From Bradyrhizobium sp. 170 (lineage in GTDB: Bacteria > Pseudomonadota > Alphaproteobacteria > Rhizobiales > Xanthobacteraceae): a stretch of 64,000 bases of DNA. The DNA is taken from the NCBI RefSeq assembly GCF_023101085.1, contig NZ_CP064703.1:7688001-7752000 (forward strand), given 5' to 3'. This document shows, piece after piece, positions 49,553-58,586 of the stretch (positions within the stretch are counted from its first letter, which is position 1; each line of letters opens with the position of its first letter). The notes below the pieces were generated by a model that did no database searches, was not told the origin of the DNA, and was given only the letters and a program-made list of their open reading frames with translations. Both the position numbers and the translations under genes were made by a program.

Positions 49553-50905
49553 ATGCGCGTGTCATTGCTCTGCTCCGTCGCGTCTGTCTTTCTGGCCAGT
49601 GCCGCCTTTGCACAGGGCGAAGGCGAGTTTCCCGCCACGCTGAAGGGCCACGCCGTGCTGCCGGCGCAGAGCTTCATCGACGCGCCCGCCGATGCGCCTG
49701 ATGATCTCAAGACGGCAGGCAAATACACCACCGGCCGCCGTGTCGATGCTGTCGGCAGCGTGATGGGCAAATCCTATGAGTGGCCGACCGGCGTATCGCT
49801 GCCGTTCAAGGGCCAGCCGCTACAGGGCCATTCCGGCATCAAGGTGATGCCGGACGGTTCGTTCTGGGTGCTCACCGACAACGGCATGGGCTCACGCTAC
49901 AACTCGGCGGATTCGATGCTCTACCTCAACCGCCACAAGATCGACTGGGCGACCGGCAAGATCGATCGGCAGGAAACCATCTTCCTGCACGACCCCGACA
50001 AGAAAGTGCCGTTCCGCATCCTGCATGAAGACACGGCAAAACGTTATCTCACCGGCGCCGACTTCGACACTGAAGGATTTCAGATCGTCGGCGACACCTT
50101 CTGGATCGGCGATGAATTCGGCCCCTATGTGCTGAAGGCCGACAAGACCGGCAAGATCCTGGCCGTGTTCGAAACCACCGCCGATGGCAAGCCGGTACGC
50201 TCGCCCGACCATTGGTCGGTGCAGTCGCCGGCAGCACCAGGCGCGAGCTACACCACGGTCAATCTGCGCCGCTCCAAGGGTTATGAAGGCTTTGCCGCGT
50301 CGAAGGACGGAAAATTCCTCTACGGCCTGCTCGAAGGCCCGCTGTGGGACGCCGAGAAGAAGGACTTTGAAAAGATCGACGGCAAGGAAGCCTCGCGTAT
50401 TCTCGAGTTCGACGTCGCCGCGGAGAAGTTTACCGGCCGCTACTGGACTTACGCCTTCGAGCAGAACGGCAACGCCATCGGCGACTTCAACATGATCGAC
50501 GCCACAAGTGGCATGGTCATCGAGCGCGACAATGGCGAAGGCACCGCCGACAAGGCCTGCCCGCAAGGCCAGCGCGGCGAGAACTGCTTTGCTGATCTGG
50601 CCAAATTCAAGCGCGTCTACAAGATCGAACTGTCCGACGCCAATGCCGGAAGGCCGGTGCGCAAGGTCGCCTATATCGACCTGATGAAGATCAAGGATCC
50701 CGACAACAAGGCGCGCAAGCCGCTCAATGACGGCGTGCTGACCTTCCCGTTCTTCACCATCGAGAACGTCGACCGCGTCGACGAGACGCATATCATCGTC
50801 GGCAACGACAACAACCTGCCGTTCTCGTCGAGCCGCGAGCCGAACAAGGCGGATGACAATGAGTTTGTGCTGCTTGAGGTCAGCGAGTTTTTGAAGGCGA
50901 AGTGA
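49553..50905 (+). CDS. Secreted phytase-like esterase
   Basis: Protein of 450 residues with a Sec signal MRVSLLCSVASVFLASAAFA and mature start QGEGEFPATLKGHAV. It belongs to the 'esterase-like activity of phytase' family (PF13449): VSLPFKGQPLQGHSGIKVMP, DGSFWVLTDNGMGSRYNSAD, YLTGADFDTEGFQIVGDTFW and GDEFGPYVLKADKTG with the conserved acidic pairs, then FPFFTIENVDRVDETHIIVG. A six-bladed propeller-like fold is likely. It probably acts on phosphate esters in the periplasm. AGGAGA stands before the ATG. The Pho-like box upstream supports induction by low phosphate. Confidence 0.88.
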   Translation: MRVSLLCSVASVFLASAAFAQGEGEFPATLKGHAVLPAQSFIDAPADAPDDLKTAGKYTTGRRVDAVGSVMGKSYEWPTGVSLPFKGQPLQGHSGIKVMPDGSFWVLTDNGMGSRYNSADSMLYLNRHKIDWATGKIDRQETIFLHDPDKKVPFRILHEDTAKRYLTGADFDTEGFQIVGDTFWIGDEFGPYVLKADKTGKILAVFETTADGKPVRSPDHWSVQSPAAPGASYTTVNLRRSKGYEGFAASKDGKFLYGLLEGPLWDAEKKDFEKIDGKEASRILEFDVAAEKFTGRYWTYAFEQNGNAIGDFNMIDATSGMVIERDNGEGTADKACPQGQRGENCFADLAKFKRVYKIELSDANAGRPVRKVAYIDLMKIKDPDNKARKPLNDGVLTFPFFTIENVDRVDETHIIVGNDNNLPFSSSREPNKADDNEFVLLEVSEFLKAK

Positions 50906-50932
50906 GTTCGTTCGCCTCACCTGCCTCTACAG

Positions 50933-51038
50933 CGTCATCGCCCGGCTTGACCGGGCGCCCAGTACGCCGCGGCGCCTATTGTGTGTACACTTCGGCGCTG
51001 CGGAGTACTGGATGCCCCGCCTTCGCGGGGGCATGACG
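50933..51038. repeat. Dispersed CGTCATCGCCC...GCATGACG repeat, copy 2
   Basis: Ends CGTCATCGCCCGGCTTGACC and CCTTCGCGGGGGCATGACG, with the inner pair CCCAGTACGCCGCGG and GCGGAGTACTGGATG. Related to 13773-13890. It ends 20 bp from the stop codon of the MuiA-like gene. Confidence 0.85.
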
Positions 51039-51058
51039 GAGAAGATGCTCAGCAAGCC

Positions 51059-52744
51059 CTACCCCGCCGGCACCATCACGACGCCCTTGTCCTTGGGCCA
51101 GCGTATCCGCCAGGCGAAGTTGATATCCTTGACCTCGCCTGCCTTCGCCTCAAAAGCCCATTCCAGCACGCCGCGTCTGTCGCGGATGTTGCTGGCGGTC
51201 GGCGGGGTCGTCGACGGCAACATCTCGACCAAGATGTCCTCGTTCTCGCTGACCGGCAACTGATCCTCGATCGCGATCCGGATCGGAAAATCGTGGCCGT
51301 TGCGCACGACCGTCTTGAACGCGCGCTCGTCGGTCTTCGACGTCGTCACGATCAGGCCGGCCGAGCCCTCGTTGCGCTTGAGAACGGTGCGTTCGATCTT
51401 GATCTTGTCGTCGGCGCCGAAGCCGAGCCGCACGGTTTCGTCCTTGCTCGCCGCGGCCATCAGCCCGCGGCCGACGAAGACACCGTCGCGATAGATCGAA
51501 ACCCGGCCGGGCAGCAATGGCGCGTCCTCGGTCTGCTTGAAGCTGGCTTCCAGGAACGCGGTCGGATCCAGCAGCGGCGCCGCGCGCACGGCGAGATCGG
51601 GCGCGATGGTCGCGGTGGAAACGCGCAGGCTCTTGGCGCCTTCGCTGGCACTGAGGCTGACGCGGCCGGGAATCTTGAACACCACCTGGAAGCCGCTGAC
51701 ATCGGCCGTGGCCTGTTGCTCGGCCGCCTTCTCCATCACGGGTTCTTCGCTCTTCCCCCCGCTGGCGCGGAACTGCCTCGACCTCTCCGGAGCTGGCGCA
51801 GCCAAGTTCATCGCAGTATCCGATACGGAGCCCGCGGCCATCGGACGCGGTACTTGCGGGTATTGAACGACGAGCGACTTCAGGTCGGGCGCGCGGCCGC
51901 CACGTGCGGTGCGCACGGTCGAGACGCTGAGCGCGACGTTGGACCAATCCTCGCCGGTGGCCTGCGTGATTTCGGCGCGGCGCACCAGTTCCAGCGCGGG
52001 CTTGCGGTCTTTCGCGCCGGTGTCGAGGCGGGCGTCGTAGAGCGGCACCCAGCGCGCGTTGCGCACGGCATAAGTCACACGCAGCGTCGCCTTGGTGGCG
52101 GCGGCGGCTGCGAGTTCAATCCTGACTTCCATCTTGCTCGGCGGCTTCTGTGCCCGGTCCTGTTCGAGACGCGCGATTTCTCGGTCGAGCTCGCGCTGCT
52201 TGCGTCCGGCATCGCGGATGGCGGCGTCGGCGCTGGCGATTTCGTCGCCGACGGCGGCAAAGGCCGCGCGCCATTCGGCGATCGGCCGCGCCTCACCCTT
52301 GTCGCCGATTCCGGCCGGAGAGGTATCCGCAAATCGCTCGGCGAATTTGCGCCGCGCGGTCGCGGCATCGATCACGCCTTGTAAGCTGGCGCGCTCGTCC
52401 TTCAGCGCCTCGATGCGCTTGTCGAGTTCGGGCAGGTTGACCGGCGGCGCCGCGCGCGGCGGTTTTGCGTCGATCGCACCGATCGTGAGTTTTGCGCCCG
52501 CTTCGCCCTCGACCCTGAGCGATGACGGATCCAGCGCGAGCGGAAAATCCTTGAGAACGGCGAAATTCTCGCCCGCCGGCAGATCGAGCGCGATGATCCG
52601 CGTGACGCTGGCGCCATCGGGATAGACGGTGACGGCATCGACCGCCGAACTGGCGGCCAACTCAGCCGCCCGCACCTCACCCGCGCCGAGCGCCGTGAGT
52701 AAGACGAGGCTCGTCGTCGAAAAAACGTTCGTAATCAATCGCAT
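51059..52744 (-). CDS. MuiA-like DUF4139 protein
   Basis: Periplasmic or outer-membrane-facing protein of 561 residues. Start at ATG 52744 (MRLITNVFSTTSLVLLTALG) with AGGAGGG 6 bases upstream; a frame 35 codons longer is unsupported. Signal peptide ends near GEVRAAEL. N-terminal DUF4140 strand block AVTVYPDGASVTRIIALDLP, a coiled coil (about 105-200, ELDKRIEALKDERASLQGVI), then the DUF4139 domain: LRVTYAVRNARWVPLYDARL and the PGRVSIYRDGVFVGRGLMA and IVTTSKTDERAFKTVVRNGH blocks. Related to the mucoidy inhibitor A family; role in polysaccharide or envelope is unproven. Confidence 0.9.
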   Translation of the reverse strand: MRLITNVFSTTSLVLLTALGAGEVRAAELAASSAVDAVTVYPDGASVTRIIALDLPAGENFAVLKDFPLALDPSSLRVEGEAGAKLTIGAIDAKPPRAAPPVNLPELDKRIEALKDERASLQGVIDAATARRKFAERFADTSPAGIGDKGEARPIAEWRAAFAAVGDEIASADAAIRDAGRKQRELDREIARLEQDRAQKPPSKMEVRIELAAAAATKATLRVTYAVRNARWVPLYDARLDTGAKDRKPALELVRRAEITQATGEDWSNVALSVSTVRTARGGRAPDLKSLVVQYPQVPRPMAAGSVSDTAMNLAAPAPERSRQFRASGGKSEEPVMEKAAEQQATADVSGFQVVFKIPGRVSLSASEGAKSLRVSTATIAPDLAVRAAPLLDPTAFLEASFKQTEDAPLLPGRVSIYRDGVFVGRGLMAAASKDETVRLGFGADDKIKIERTVLKRNEGSAGLIVTTSKTDERAFKTVVRNGHDFPIRIAIEDQLPVSENEDILVEMLPSTTPPTASNIRDRRGVLEWAFEAKAGEVKDINFAWRIRWPKDKGVVMVPAG

Positions 52745-52853
52745 GGATACCCTCCTGAACCGTTCGCCGGCCGGCGACGCGCAACAACCCCCACCACTCC
52801 CGGTCATGAGACGCAGCGAGGGAGAAACTGGTTCGATTGGGAATTCCACGTGG

Positions 52854-52880
52854 CTTCGCCGCGGCGGAACCGCGGCGAAG
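52854..52880. terminator. Hairpin after serA
   Basis: Perfect 11-bp stem CTTCGCCGCGG / CCGCGGCGAAG with loop CGGAA, 43 bp past the serA stop. No T-run, so termination is only probable. A CCACGTGG palindrome lies beside it. Confidence 0.5.
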
Positions 52881-52922
52881 GATAAGCAATCCCCTCTCTG
52901 AAGGGAATAGAACGACGCGCGG

Positions 52923-54512
52923 TTAGAACACCAGCGCCTTGGCCTGCTTTACCTGGGGCAAGGCTTGCACCTTGGTCAACACGTCGGCCGGGACCGGCCC
53001 GTCGATCTCGACCAGCGCGATGGCGTCGCCGCCCTGCTTGGTGCGGCCGAGATGGAAGGTCGCGATGTTGATCTGGGCCGCACCGAGCAGGCCGGCGAAG
53101 CTGCCGATGAAGCCGGGCTTGTCCTCGTTCGTAACGTAGATCATCGATTTGCCGAACTCGGCATCGACCCGGATGCCCTTGATGTCGACCAGCCGCGGCT
53201 TGCCGTCGTGATAGACGGTGCCGGACACCGAGCGTTCCTGCCGTTCCGTGATGACGGTAACGGTGATCAGGCTTTCATAATCGCTCTGCGCCGCGCGCAC
53301 GATCTCGTCGACCACCATGCCGCGCTCCTTCGCAACGACCGGCGCGGAGACCACGTTGACCTCGCCCAGCATCGGCCGCAGCAAGCCCGACAGCACCGCC
53401 GAGGTGATCGCCTTGATCTTCATCTCGGCGACGTGTCCCTCATAGGTGATCTGGACTTTCAAAATCCCGCTCTCGGTGAGCTGGCCCGCGAACGAGCCGA
53501 GCTTTTCGGCAAGCTCGATGAACGGCTTCAGCTTCGGCGCTTCTTCGGCCGTGATCGACGGGAAGTTCACCGCGTTCGAGATCGCACCCGTCAGCAGATA
53601 ATCGGACATCTGCTCGGCGACCTGCAGTGCGACGTTCTCCTGCGCTTCCGTGGTGGAGGCGCCGAGATGCGGGGTGCAGATCACGTTGGGGTGGCCGAAC
53701 AGCACGTTCTTGGTGGCGGGCTCCTCGACGAACACGTCAAATGCGGCGCCCGCGACATGCTTGGCGTTCAGCGCATCGACCAGCGCCTGCTCGTCGACCA
53801 GCCCGCCGCGCGCGCAATTAACGATGCGCACGCCCTTCTTCATCTTGGCGATCGCCGCGGCGTCGATGATGTTCTTTGTCTTTTCGGTCAGCGGCGTGTG
53901 CAGCGTGATGAAATCGGCGCGCTTGAGCAGTTCGTCGAGCTCGACCTTCTCGACGCCGATATCCTTGGCGCGTTCCGGCGACAGGAACGGATCGAACGCG
54001 ACGACTTTCATGCGCAGGCCGAGCGCGCGGTCGGCGGCGATCGAGCCGATATTGCCGCAGCCGACCACGCCCAGCGTCTTGCCGGTGATCTCGACGCCCA
54101 TGAAGCGGTTCTTCTCCCACTTGCCGGCCTGGGTCGAGGCGTCCGCCTGCGGAATTTCACGCGCCAGCGCCAGCATCAGCGTGATGGCGTGCTCGGCGGT
54201 CGTGATCGAATTGCCGAACGGCGTGTTCATCACGATGATGCCCTTGGCGGTGGCCGCCGGGATCTCGACATTGTCGACGCCAATGCCGGCGCGGCCGATC
54301 ACCTTCAGCCTGATGGCCTTGTCGATGATCTTCGCGGTCGCCTTGGTCGCGGAGCGGATCGCAAGGCCGTCGTAATTGCCGATGATCTCGGCGAGCTTGT
54401 CCTTGTCCTTGCCGAGATTGGGCTGGAAGTCGACCTCGATGCCGCGGTCTTTGAAGATCTGCACGGCGGCGGGAGACAGCGCGTCGGAAATGAGAACTTT
54501 GGGTTTTGTCAT
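52923..54512 (-). CDS. serA: D-3-phosphoglycerate dehydrogenase
   Basis: First committed enzyme of serine synthesis: oxidises 3-phosphoglycerate to 3-phosphohydroxypyruvate with NAD. It has 529 residues, the long form. Start at ATG 54512 with AAGGA 7 bases upstream; GTG 54527 is five codons earlier. NAD loop GVVGCGNIGSIAA (148-160), catalytic Arg235 in NCARGGLVDE, Glu264 in DVFVEEPA and His282 in CTPHLGAST. C-terminal allosteric substrate-binding domain and an ACT domain (DKPGFIGSFAGLLGAAQINI) for serine feedback. Downstream of serC on the same strand, separated by a repeat. Confidence 0.98.
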   Translation of the reverse strand: MTKPKVLISDALSPAAVQIFKDRGIEVDFQPNLGKDKDKLAEIIGNYDGLAIRSATKATAKIIDKAIRLKVIGRAGIGVDNVEIPAATAKGIIVMNTPFGNSITTAEHAITLMLALAREIPQADASTQAGKWEKNRFMGVEITGKTLGVVGCGNIGSIAADRALGLRMKVVAFDPFLSPERAKDIGVEKVELDELLKRADFITLHTPLTEKTKNIIDAAAIAKMKKGVRIVNCARGGLVDEQALVDALNAKHVAGAAFDVFVEEPATKNVLFGHPNVICTPHLGASTTEAQENVALQVAEQMSDYLLTGAISNAVNFPSITAEEAPKLKPFIELAEKLGSFAGQLTESGILKVQITYEGHVAEMKIKAITSAVLSGLLRPMLGEVNVVSAPVVAKERGMVVDEIVRAAQSDYESLITVTVITERQERSVSGTVYHDGKPRLVDIKGIRVDAEFGKSMIYVTNEDKPGFIGSFAGLLGAAQINIATFHLGRTKQGGDAIALVEIDGPVPADVLTKVQALPQVKQAKALVF

Positions 54513-54586
54513 TTGATGTTCCTTCACCTCCCAAAGGGAGGATCGGCCTGCGAGACCAGAATGGGTATCTCTTGCGAGTTCTTCTC

Positions 54587-54732
54587 CCTCTTCCCGTTCT
54601 TACGGGGAGAGGGTCGGGGTGAAGGCCAACCACAGGCGAGGTGCGCGCGGAGAGAGCCCCTCACCCGGATCGCTCAGGCGCGCAATTGCGCTGCCGAGCG
54701 ATCCGACCTCTCCCCGTAAGAACGGGACGAGG
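54587..54732. repeat. Composite inverted repeat between serC and serA
   Basis: Outer arms of 26 bp (54587-54612 and 54707-54732) match 25 of 26 when paired; each holds CCCGTTCTTACGGGGAGAGG or its complement. Inside is a second hairpin CGGATCGCTC / GAGCGATCCG (54666-54705). A frequent rhizobial element of the TCCCCGTAAGAACGGGG type. Confidence 0.92.
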
Positions 54733-54747
54733 TTTAAGAAAGAAAAC

Positions 54748-55920
54748 TTAAGCCGCCTTCGGCAACGCGGCCTTGGTCTCGGCGAATGCCCAGTCGATCC
54801 ACTGCGTCAGCAGCGCGACGTCGGAGGCTTCCACGGTGGCGCCGCACCAGATCCGCAAGCCCGCCGGCGCATCGCGGTAATAGGCGAAGTCGTAACCGGC
54901 GCCTTCCTTCTCGACCAGCGCAACAAGCTTTTTCGAGAAGTCCGCCTGCGCATCCGCCGTCAGCGAAGTGATCGCCGGATCGACGAACTTGAGGCACACC
55001 GAGGTGTTGGAACGGATCGAGGCTTCCTTGGCCAGGAAATCGATCCACGGTGTCTTCGCCTTCCAGTCCGACAGCGCCTTGGTGTTGGCGTCGGCGCGCG
55101 CGATCAGGGCCTTGAGGCCGCCGATCGATTTCGCCCAGTTCAGCGCATCGAGATAATCCTCGACACACAACATCGACGGCGTGTTGATGGTCTCGCCTTC
55201 GAAGATGCCCTGGTTGAGCTTGCCGCCCTTGGTCAGGCGGAAAATTTTCGGCAGCGGCCAGGCCGGCTTGTAGGTCTCGAGCCGTTCCACCGCACGCGGT
55301 GAAAGGATCAGCATCCCATGCGCGGCTTCGCCGCCCAGCGCCTTCTGCCAGGAGAACGTCACCACATCGAGCTTTGCGAAATCGAGCGGCTGCGCAAAAG
55401 CGGCAGACGTCGCGTCACAAATCGTGAGGCCTTCGCGGGTCGCGCTGATCCAGTCGGCGTTGGGCACACGCACGCCCGAGGTCGTGCCGTTCCAGGTGAA
55501 AACGATGTCGGACGCCGGATCGGCCTTGGAGAGATCGGGAAGATCGCCATAGCCGGCATGCAGCTTGGTGACGTCCTTGAGCTTCAATTCCTTGACGATG
55601 TCGCTGACCCAGCCCTCGCCGAAGGATTCCCAGGCGATGGTGGTGACAGGGCGTGCGCCGAGCAGCGACCACAGCGCCATTTCGACCGCGCCGGTATCGG
55701 ACGCCGGCACGATGCCGATCTTGTAATCGGCCGGCACTTCAAGCACTTCGCGCGTCAGTTCGATCGCGAGCTTGAGTTTTGCCTTGCCGATCTTCGCGCG
55801 ATGCGAGCGGCCGAGGGCAGCGTCCTTGAGATTTTGGGGATTCCAGCCAGGGCGCTTGGCGCAGGGGCCGGAGGAAAAATGCGGCACGTTCGGCCGCGAA
55901 GCGGGCTTCGCCACGGTCAT
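54748..55920 (-). CDS. serC: Phosphoserine aminotransferase
   Basis: Second enzyme of serine synthesis, PLP-dependent, also used in pyridoxal synthesis. It has 390 residues of the alphaproteobacterial type that starts [23 protein letters not shown] lysine is Lys193 in [16 protein letters not shown]; substrate blocks: [39 protein letters not shown] and [25 protein letters not shown] lies 6 bases before ATG 55920. With serA it makes the usual serCA pair, though 235 bp with a large hairpin separate them. Confidence 0.97.
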   Translation of the reverse strand: MTVAKPASRPNVPHFSSGPCAKRPGWNPQNLKDAALGRSHRAKIGKAKLKLAIELTREVLEVPADYKIGIVPASDTGAVEMALWSLLGARPVTTIAWESFGEGWVSDIVKELKLKDVTKLHAGYGDLPDLSKADPASDIVFTWNGTTSGVRVPNADWISATREGLTICDATSAAFAQPLDFAKLDVVTFSWQKALGGEAAHGMLILSPRAVERLETYKPAWPLPKIFRLTKGGKLNQGIFEGETINTPSMLCVEDYLDALNWAKSIGGLKALIARADANTKALSDWKAKTPWIDFLAKEASIRSNTSVCLKFVDPAITSLTADAQADFSKKLVALVEKEGAGYDFAYYRDAPAGLRIWCGATVEASDVALLTQWIDWAFAETKAALPKAA

Positions 55921-55999
55921 GATCTATCCTTCCAGATAGTAAGCCTCCCGTTGGGGGGAGGTGTCCCGCGGCGGTGATTAAGGGAATCGCGCCCGATCG

Positions 56000-56194
56000 T
56001 CAAGAAACTTCGGGTGCTTCACGCCCGATTGATGGATGCTCGTCCGCGACAGGCGCCGGCTCCTGCTGCAGGAGTTCGGCGGCATCGGTGACCAGTTTGG
56101 CCGCCTCCCGCCGGCTCGAGACCTTCAAAATACTGGTCTTTCCGGCCTGCACGACATATTCGCTTCCGATCCGGACAATCGAATATTTTTTCAT
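56000..56194 (-). CDS. Small protein of unknown function (64 residues)
   Basis: ATG 56194 has GGGGA 8 bases upstream and gives MKKYSIVRIGSEYVVQAGKT, SILKVSSRREAAKLVTDAAE, LLQQEPAPVADEHPSIGREA. A short beta-rich start followed by a helix; the SVRREA-like pattern reminds of small rhizobial proteins with an 'xxYxVxxxxxxxxKxxSRREAAxLV' layout, which I know only as hypothetical. The frame upstream to 56239 lacks a ribosome site. Stop lies 79 bp from the serC start on the same strand, so it could be cotranscribed with serC or serve alone. Confidence 0.55.
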   Translation of the reverse strand: MKKYSIVRIGSEYVVQAGKTSILKVSSRREAAKLVTDAAELLQQEPAPVADEHPSIGREAPEVS

Positions 56195-56370
56195 CGGAAA
56201 TCCCCAAGCTGCCCAAAGCCCCATGGGAGACGCTGGCATAGCGGAGACGTTCCGGTCCGTAAAATCACGGACGCACGCGTAGTTTATCGGTTGTTAACCG
56301 GATCGCACAGTGACGACTACCTCAGGCATTCGTCGCAAATTCGCCTCAACCGCAATTGGCTGACCTTTGT

Positions 56371-56443
56371 TCTGACGCGTTTTCTTACGCGAGCCGGATT
56401 CCATCCCGCATCACGTGCGGGACGGGCTTCGCTCGAAAACGCT
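56371..56443. repeat. Dispersed GACGCGTTTTC...GAAAACGCT repeat, copy C with insert
   Basis: Ends match copies A and B (TGACGCGTTTTCTTACGCGA and TTCGCTCGAAAACGCTA), but the middle is replaced by a small hairpin CCCGCATCACGTGCGGG. It stops 8 bp from the stop codon of the GNAT gene. Confidence 0.8.
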
Positions 56444-56450
56444 ATGCCGA

Positions 56451-56921
56451 TCAAAATCGAAAGGTCATGCCGACATGGCTGCGTGCAAAGCCGAGCCGTT
56501 CGTAAAATCGCTGCGCATCGACGCGGGTGTGATGCGTCAACAGTTCGACCAGCTTGCATCCCCGCGCGCGTGCTTCCGCAACCGCCCACTGCACCATCTG
56601 CTCGCCGATGCCGCGGCTGCGGCAATGGCTGGCGACGCGGACATCCTCGATCAGGCCGCGCGAGGCGCCCTGAGAACTCAGCCCCGGCAGAATGCAGAGC
56701 TGCAGGCAGCCGACCACGGCGCCCTCGCCGCCCTCGGCGACGACGAGGAGAATATTCGGATCGCGTGTGAGCTGCTCGAACGCCGTGAAATAAGATTGCG
56801 GCAGCGGATCCTCGATCCGTTCACGACCGCCGCCGAGCGGATCGTCCGCCAGCATGGCGACGATGGTGCCGACGTCCTCACGGCGCGCGCGGCGGATGGT
56901 AACCTCTGAGACGGCAGACAT
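56451..56921 (-). CDS. GNAT-family N-acetyltransferase
   Basis: Acetyltransferase of 156 residues that moves acetyl from acetyl-CoA to an unknown amine. Start at ATG 56921 (MSAVSEVTIRRARREDVGTI), preceded by GGA; a TTG seven codons earlier (56942) lies inside the GST stop region. Motif A: QLCILPGLSSQGASRGLIED, VRVASHCRSRGIGEQMVQWA with RSRGIG as the CoA pyrophosphate loop, and motif B: LVELLTHHTRVDAQRFYERL, GFARSHVGM. It follows the GST gene by 17 bp and probably shares its transcript. Confidence 0.92.
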   Translation of the reverse strand: MSAVSEVTIRRARREDVGTIVAMLADDPLGGGRERIEDPLPQSYFTAFEQLTRDPNILLVVAEGGEGAVVGCLQLCILPGLSSQGASRGLIEDVRVASHCRSRGIGEQMVQWAVAEARARGCKLVELLTHHTRVDAQRFYERLGFARSHVGMTFRF

Positions 56922-56938
56922 GACGATTTCCGGTGAAG

Positions 56939-57529
56939 TCAACGCGCCGGCGGCAGGCCGAGGAATTTTTCGGTCTCGCCGATCCAGCGGCGCACCGCGG
57001 CGTAGCCGTCGAGATGAAAGCCGCCTTCATGCGCGACGCGGGTATAGGCCAGCAGCGATATGTCGGCGAGCGTGACGGCGTCGCCGGCCAAAAATGGCGT
57101 GATGGCGAGCTGGTGCTCCATCCGCGCCAGCGCCGCATAGCCGCGCTTGACCTTGTCGGGATCGAGGTCGGAAGCCGGCTTCTTCAGATAGAACATCTGG
57201 AAGCGGCATACGGCAATGTAGGGCTCATGACTGTACTGTTCCCAGAACAGCCACTCGTCCATCTTCCCTGCCGCGAACGCATCCTGCGGAATGAGATGAG
57301 AACCGCGGGCGAGATAACGGATGATGGCATTGGATTGCGCCAGCGTGCGGCCGTCGTCGAGCTCGACAGCAGGCACCTGGCCGGCGCCGTTGAGCTTGAG
57401 GAACTCCGCGGTGCGCGTCTCGCCCTTGAGCGTATCGACCGCTATCCAGGTGTAGGGCAGCGCGAGATGGTCGCACACCCACTTCACCTTCAGGCAATTT
57501 CCGGAATTGGTATCGCCGTAGACTTTCAT
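56939..57529 (-). CDS. Glutathione S-transferase
   Basis: Cytosolic GST of 196 residues. N-terminal thioredoxin-like domain: MKVYGDTNSGNCLKVKWVCD with the Ser/Cys active-site start SGNC, QVPAVELDDGRTLAQSNAII with the cis-proline Val-Pro and the Gln-Ser glutathione-binding pair; C-terminal all-helical domain with FLAGDAVTLADISLLAYTRV, the N-capping box of GST. GAGGG stands before ATG 57529. Substrate unknown. It heads a short minus-strand operon with the acetyltransferase. Confidence 0.94.
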   Translation of the reverse strand: MKVYGDTNSGNCLKVKWVCDHLALPYTWIAVDTLKGETRTAEFLKLNGAGQVPAVELDDGRTLAQSNAIIRYLARGSHLIPQDAFAAGKMDEWLFWEQYSHEPYIAVCRFQMFYLKKPASDLDPDKVKRGYAALARMEHQLAITPFLAGDAVTLADISLLAYTRVAHEGGFHLDGYAAVRRWIGETEKFLGLPPAR

Positions 57530-57612
57530 GCGCAGCCCTCGCTAACGGCGACACTGCAACAGGTGGCGGCAAATCTGTCAACGGCGTCCGGATCGGCGCC
57601 GCCGCGACGGGA

Positions 57613-58374
57613 TCAGAATTTGTAGCCGAGGCCGGCGCGGACGGTGTTGATGTTGGTTTCGATATCCGACGTCACCCGCCGATATTCGTATTCGGTGCGC
57701 ATGAACAGGCCACCCACCAGCATCACGTCGATGCCGACGCCCGCGCTGTATCCATAGACCAGCTTGGTCTTGCTGGCGGCGCTCGTCCCCAGTACCGGGT
57801 ACGGAAAGGCCGAGATGGTGCGATCGACGGTCTGGCTGCCGAAGCCGGTGCCGGCAAAGGCGTAAGGCAGGAAGCACCCCATGACGTAGCCGGCGCGGAC
57901 GCGCAGCGAGCCGAAGTCGGAGAGCTTTACGACCGCGTTCGAATGCGTCAGGCTGTGGAACGAGAGGTCGGTATTATATATCACCCCCATTGAATCCGAG
58001 ACCGAACGAATGCCGTCATGGATGTAGTTCGCCTCCAGACTGAGCACGACGTCTTCCCATTGCGAGTTGTATCCCGCGAACGCACCAAAGCCGGTGGTGT
58101 TGCTGTGCGCGTTGGGCAAAGGTCGCCAGTTGTAATTGACGCCGGTCGGCGGACGGAAGCTCGATTGCAGGTCGGTGTTGGCGCCGGGCGGCACCTTCGA
58201 AGTGACCGAGCCGTAGCTCACCTGACCGCCGACATAGTAGCCCTGCCAGTTGACCTTGGCGCTGGTCAGGCCGTCGGTGAAGCTGCCGCGGAGAAACGGC
58301 AGGTCCGGCATATCGGCCGCTTGGGCGACACTCGCCGCTCCACACATCACAGCCACCAGCAAGAATCGACGCAT
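57613..58374 (-). CDS. Outer-membrane beta-barrel protein (Omp25/31-like)
   Basis: Eight-strand barrel of 253 residues. Start at ATG 58374 (MRRFLLVAVMCGAASVAQAA) with GGAG upstream; a frame 48 codons longer is unsupported. After the signal the mature protein runs DMPDLPFLRGSFTDGL, then alternating strands: VNWQGYYVGGQVSYGS, TTGFGAFAGYNSQWEDVVLS, LRVRAGYVMGCFLPYAFAGT and a closing NINTVRAGLGYKF ending in the aromatic residue needed for insertion. Structural or heat-modifiable porin-like role; in rhizobia they are abundant. The next gene is a second barrel protein on the same strand, 212 bp upstream. Confidence 0.9.
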   Translation of the reverse strand: MRRFLLVAVMCGAASVAQAADMPDLPFLRGSFTDGLTSAKVNWQGYYVGGQVSYGSVTSKVPPGANTDLQSSFRPPTGVNYNWRPLPNAHSNTTGFGAFAGYNSQWEDVVLSLEANYIHDGIRSVSDSMGVIYNTDLSFHSLTHSNAVVKLSDFGSLRVRAGYVMGCFLPYAFAGTGFGSQTVDRTISAFPYPVLGTSAASKTKLVYGYSAGVGIDVMLVGGLFMRTEYEYRRVTSDIETNINTVRAGLGYKF

Positions 58375-58521
58375 CGCAACGCTCCATCCGACACTCTGAA
58401 CTTGACGATGATCATCGCCTGTTAACCTTAACCAATCGTTGTCGCGGCATCCAATTGGCAACATCTTGTCGGAAAGCCGGCGAACATTTTTCGCCAGCCG
58501 CCGCATCCACATCCGCATACG

Positions 58522-58557
58522 TCAAAAGAAAAACGGCGCGGGAAGCTCCCGCGCCGT
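58522..58557 (-). terminator. Rho-independent terminator of the 58587 barrel gene
   Basis: On the minus strand: 11-bp stem ACGGCGCGGGA / TCCCGCGCCGT (58533-58557) followed by TTTTTCTTTT. It lies 30 bp past the stop of 58587-59420 and separates it from the other barrel gene. Confidence 0.9.
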
Positions 58558-58586
58558 CTGCAATCGTTAACGAATGGAAGCCGCGA

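Noticed and set aside
52965..54719. 584-codon plus-strand frame
   Set aside because: Antisense to serA and running through the dispersed repeat; no domain.
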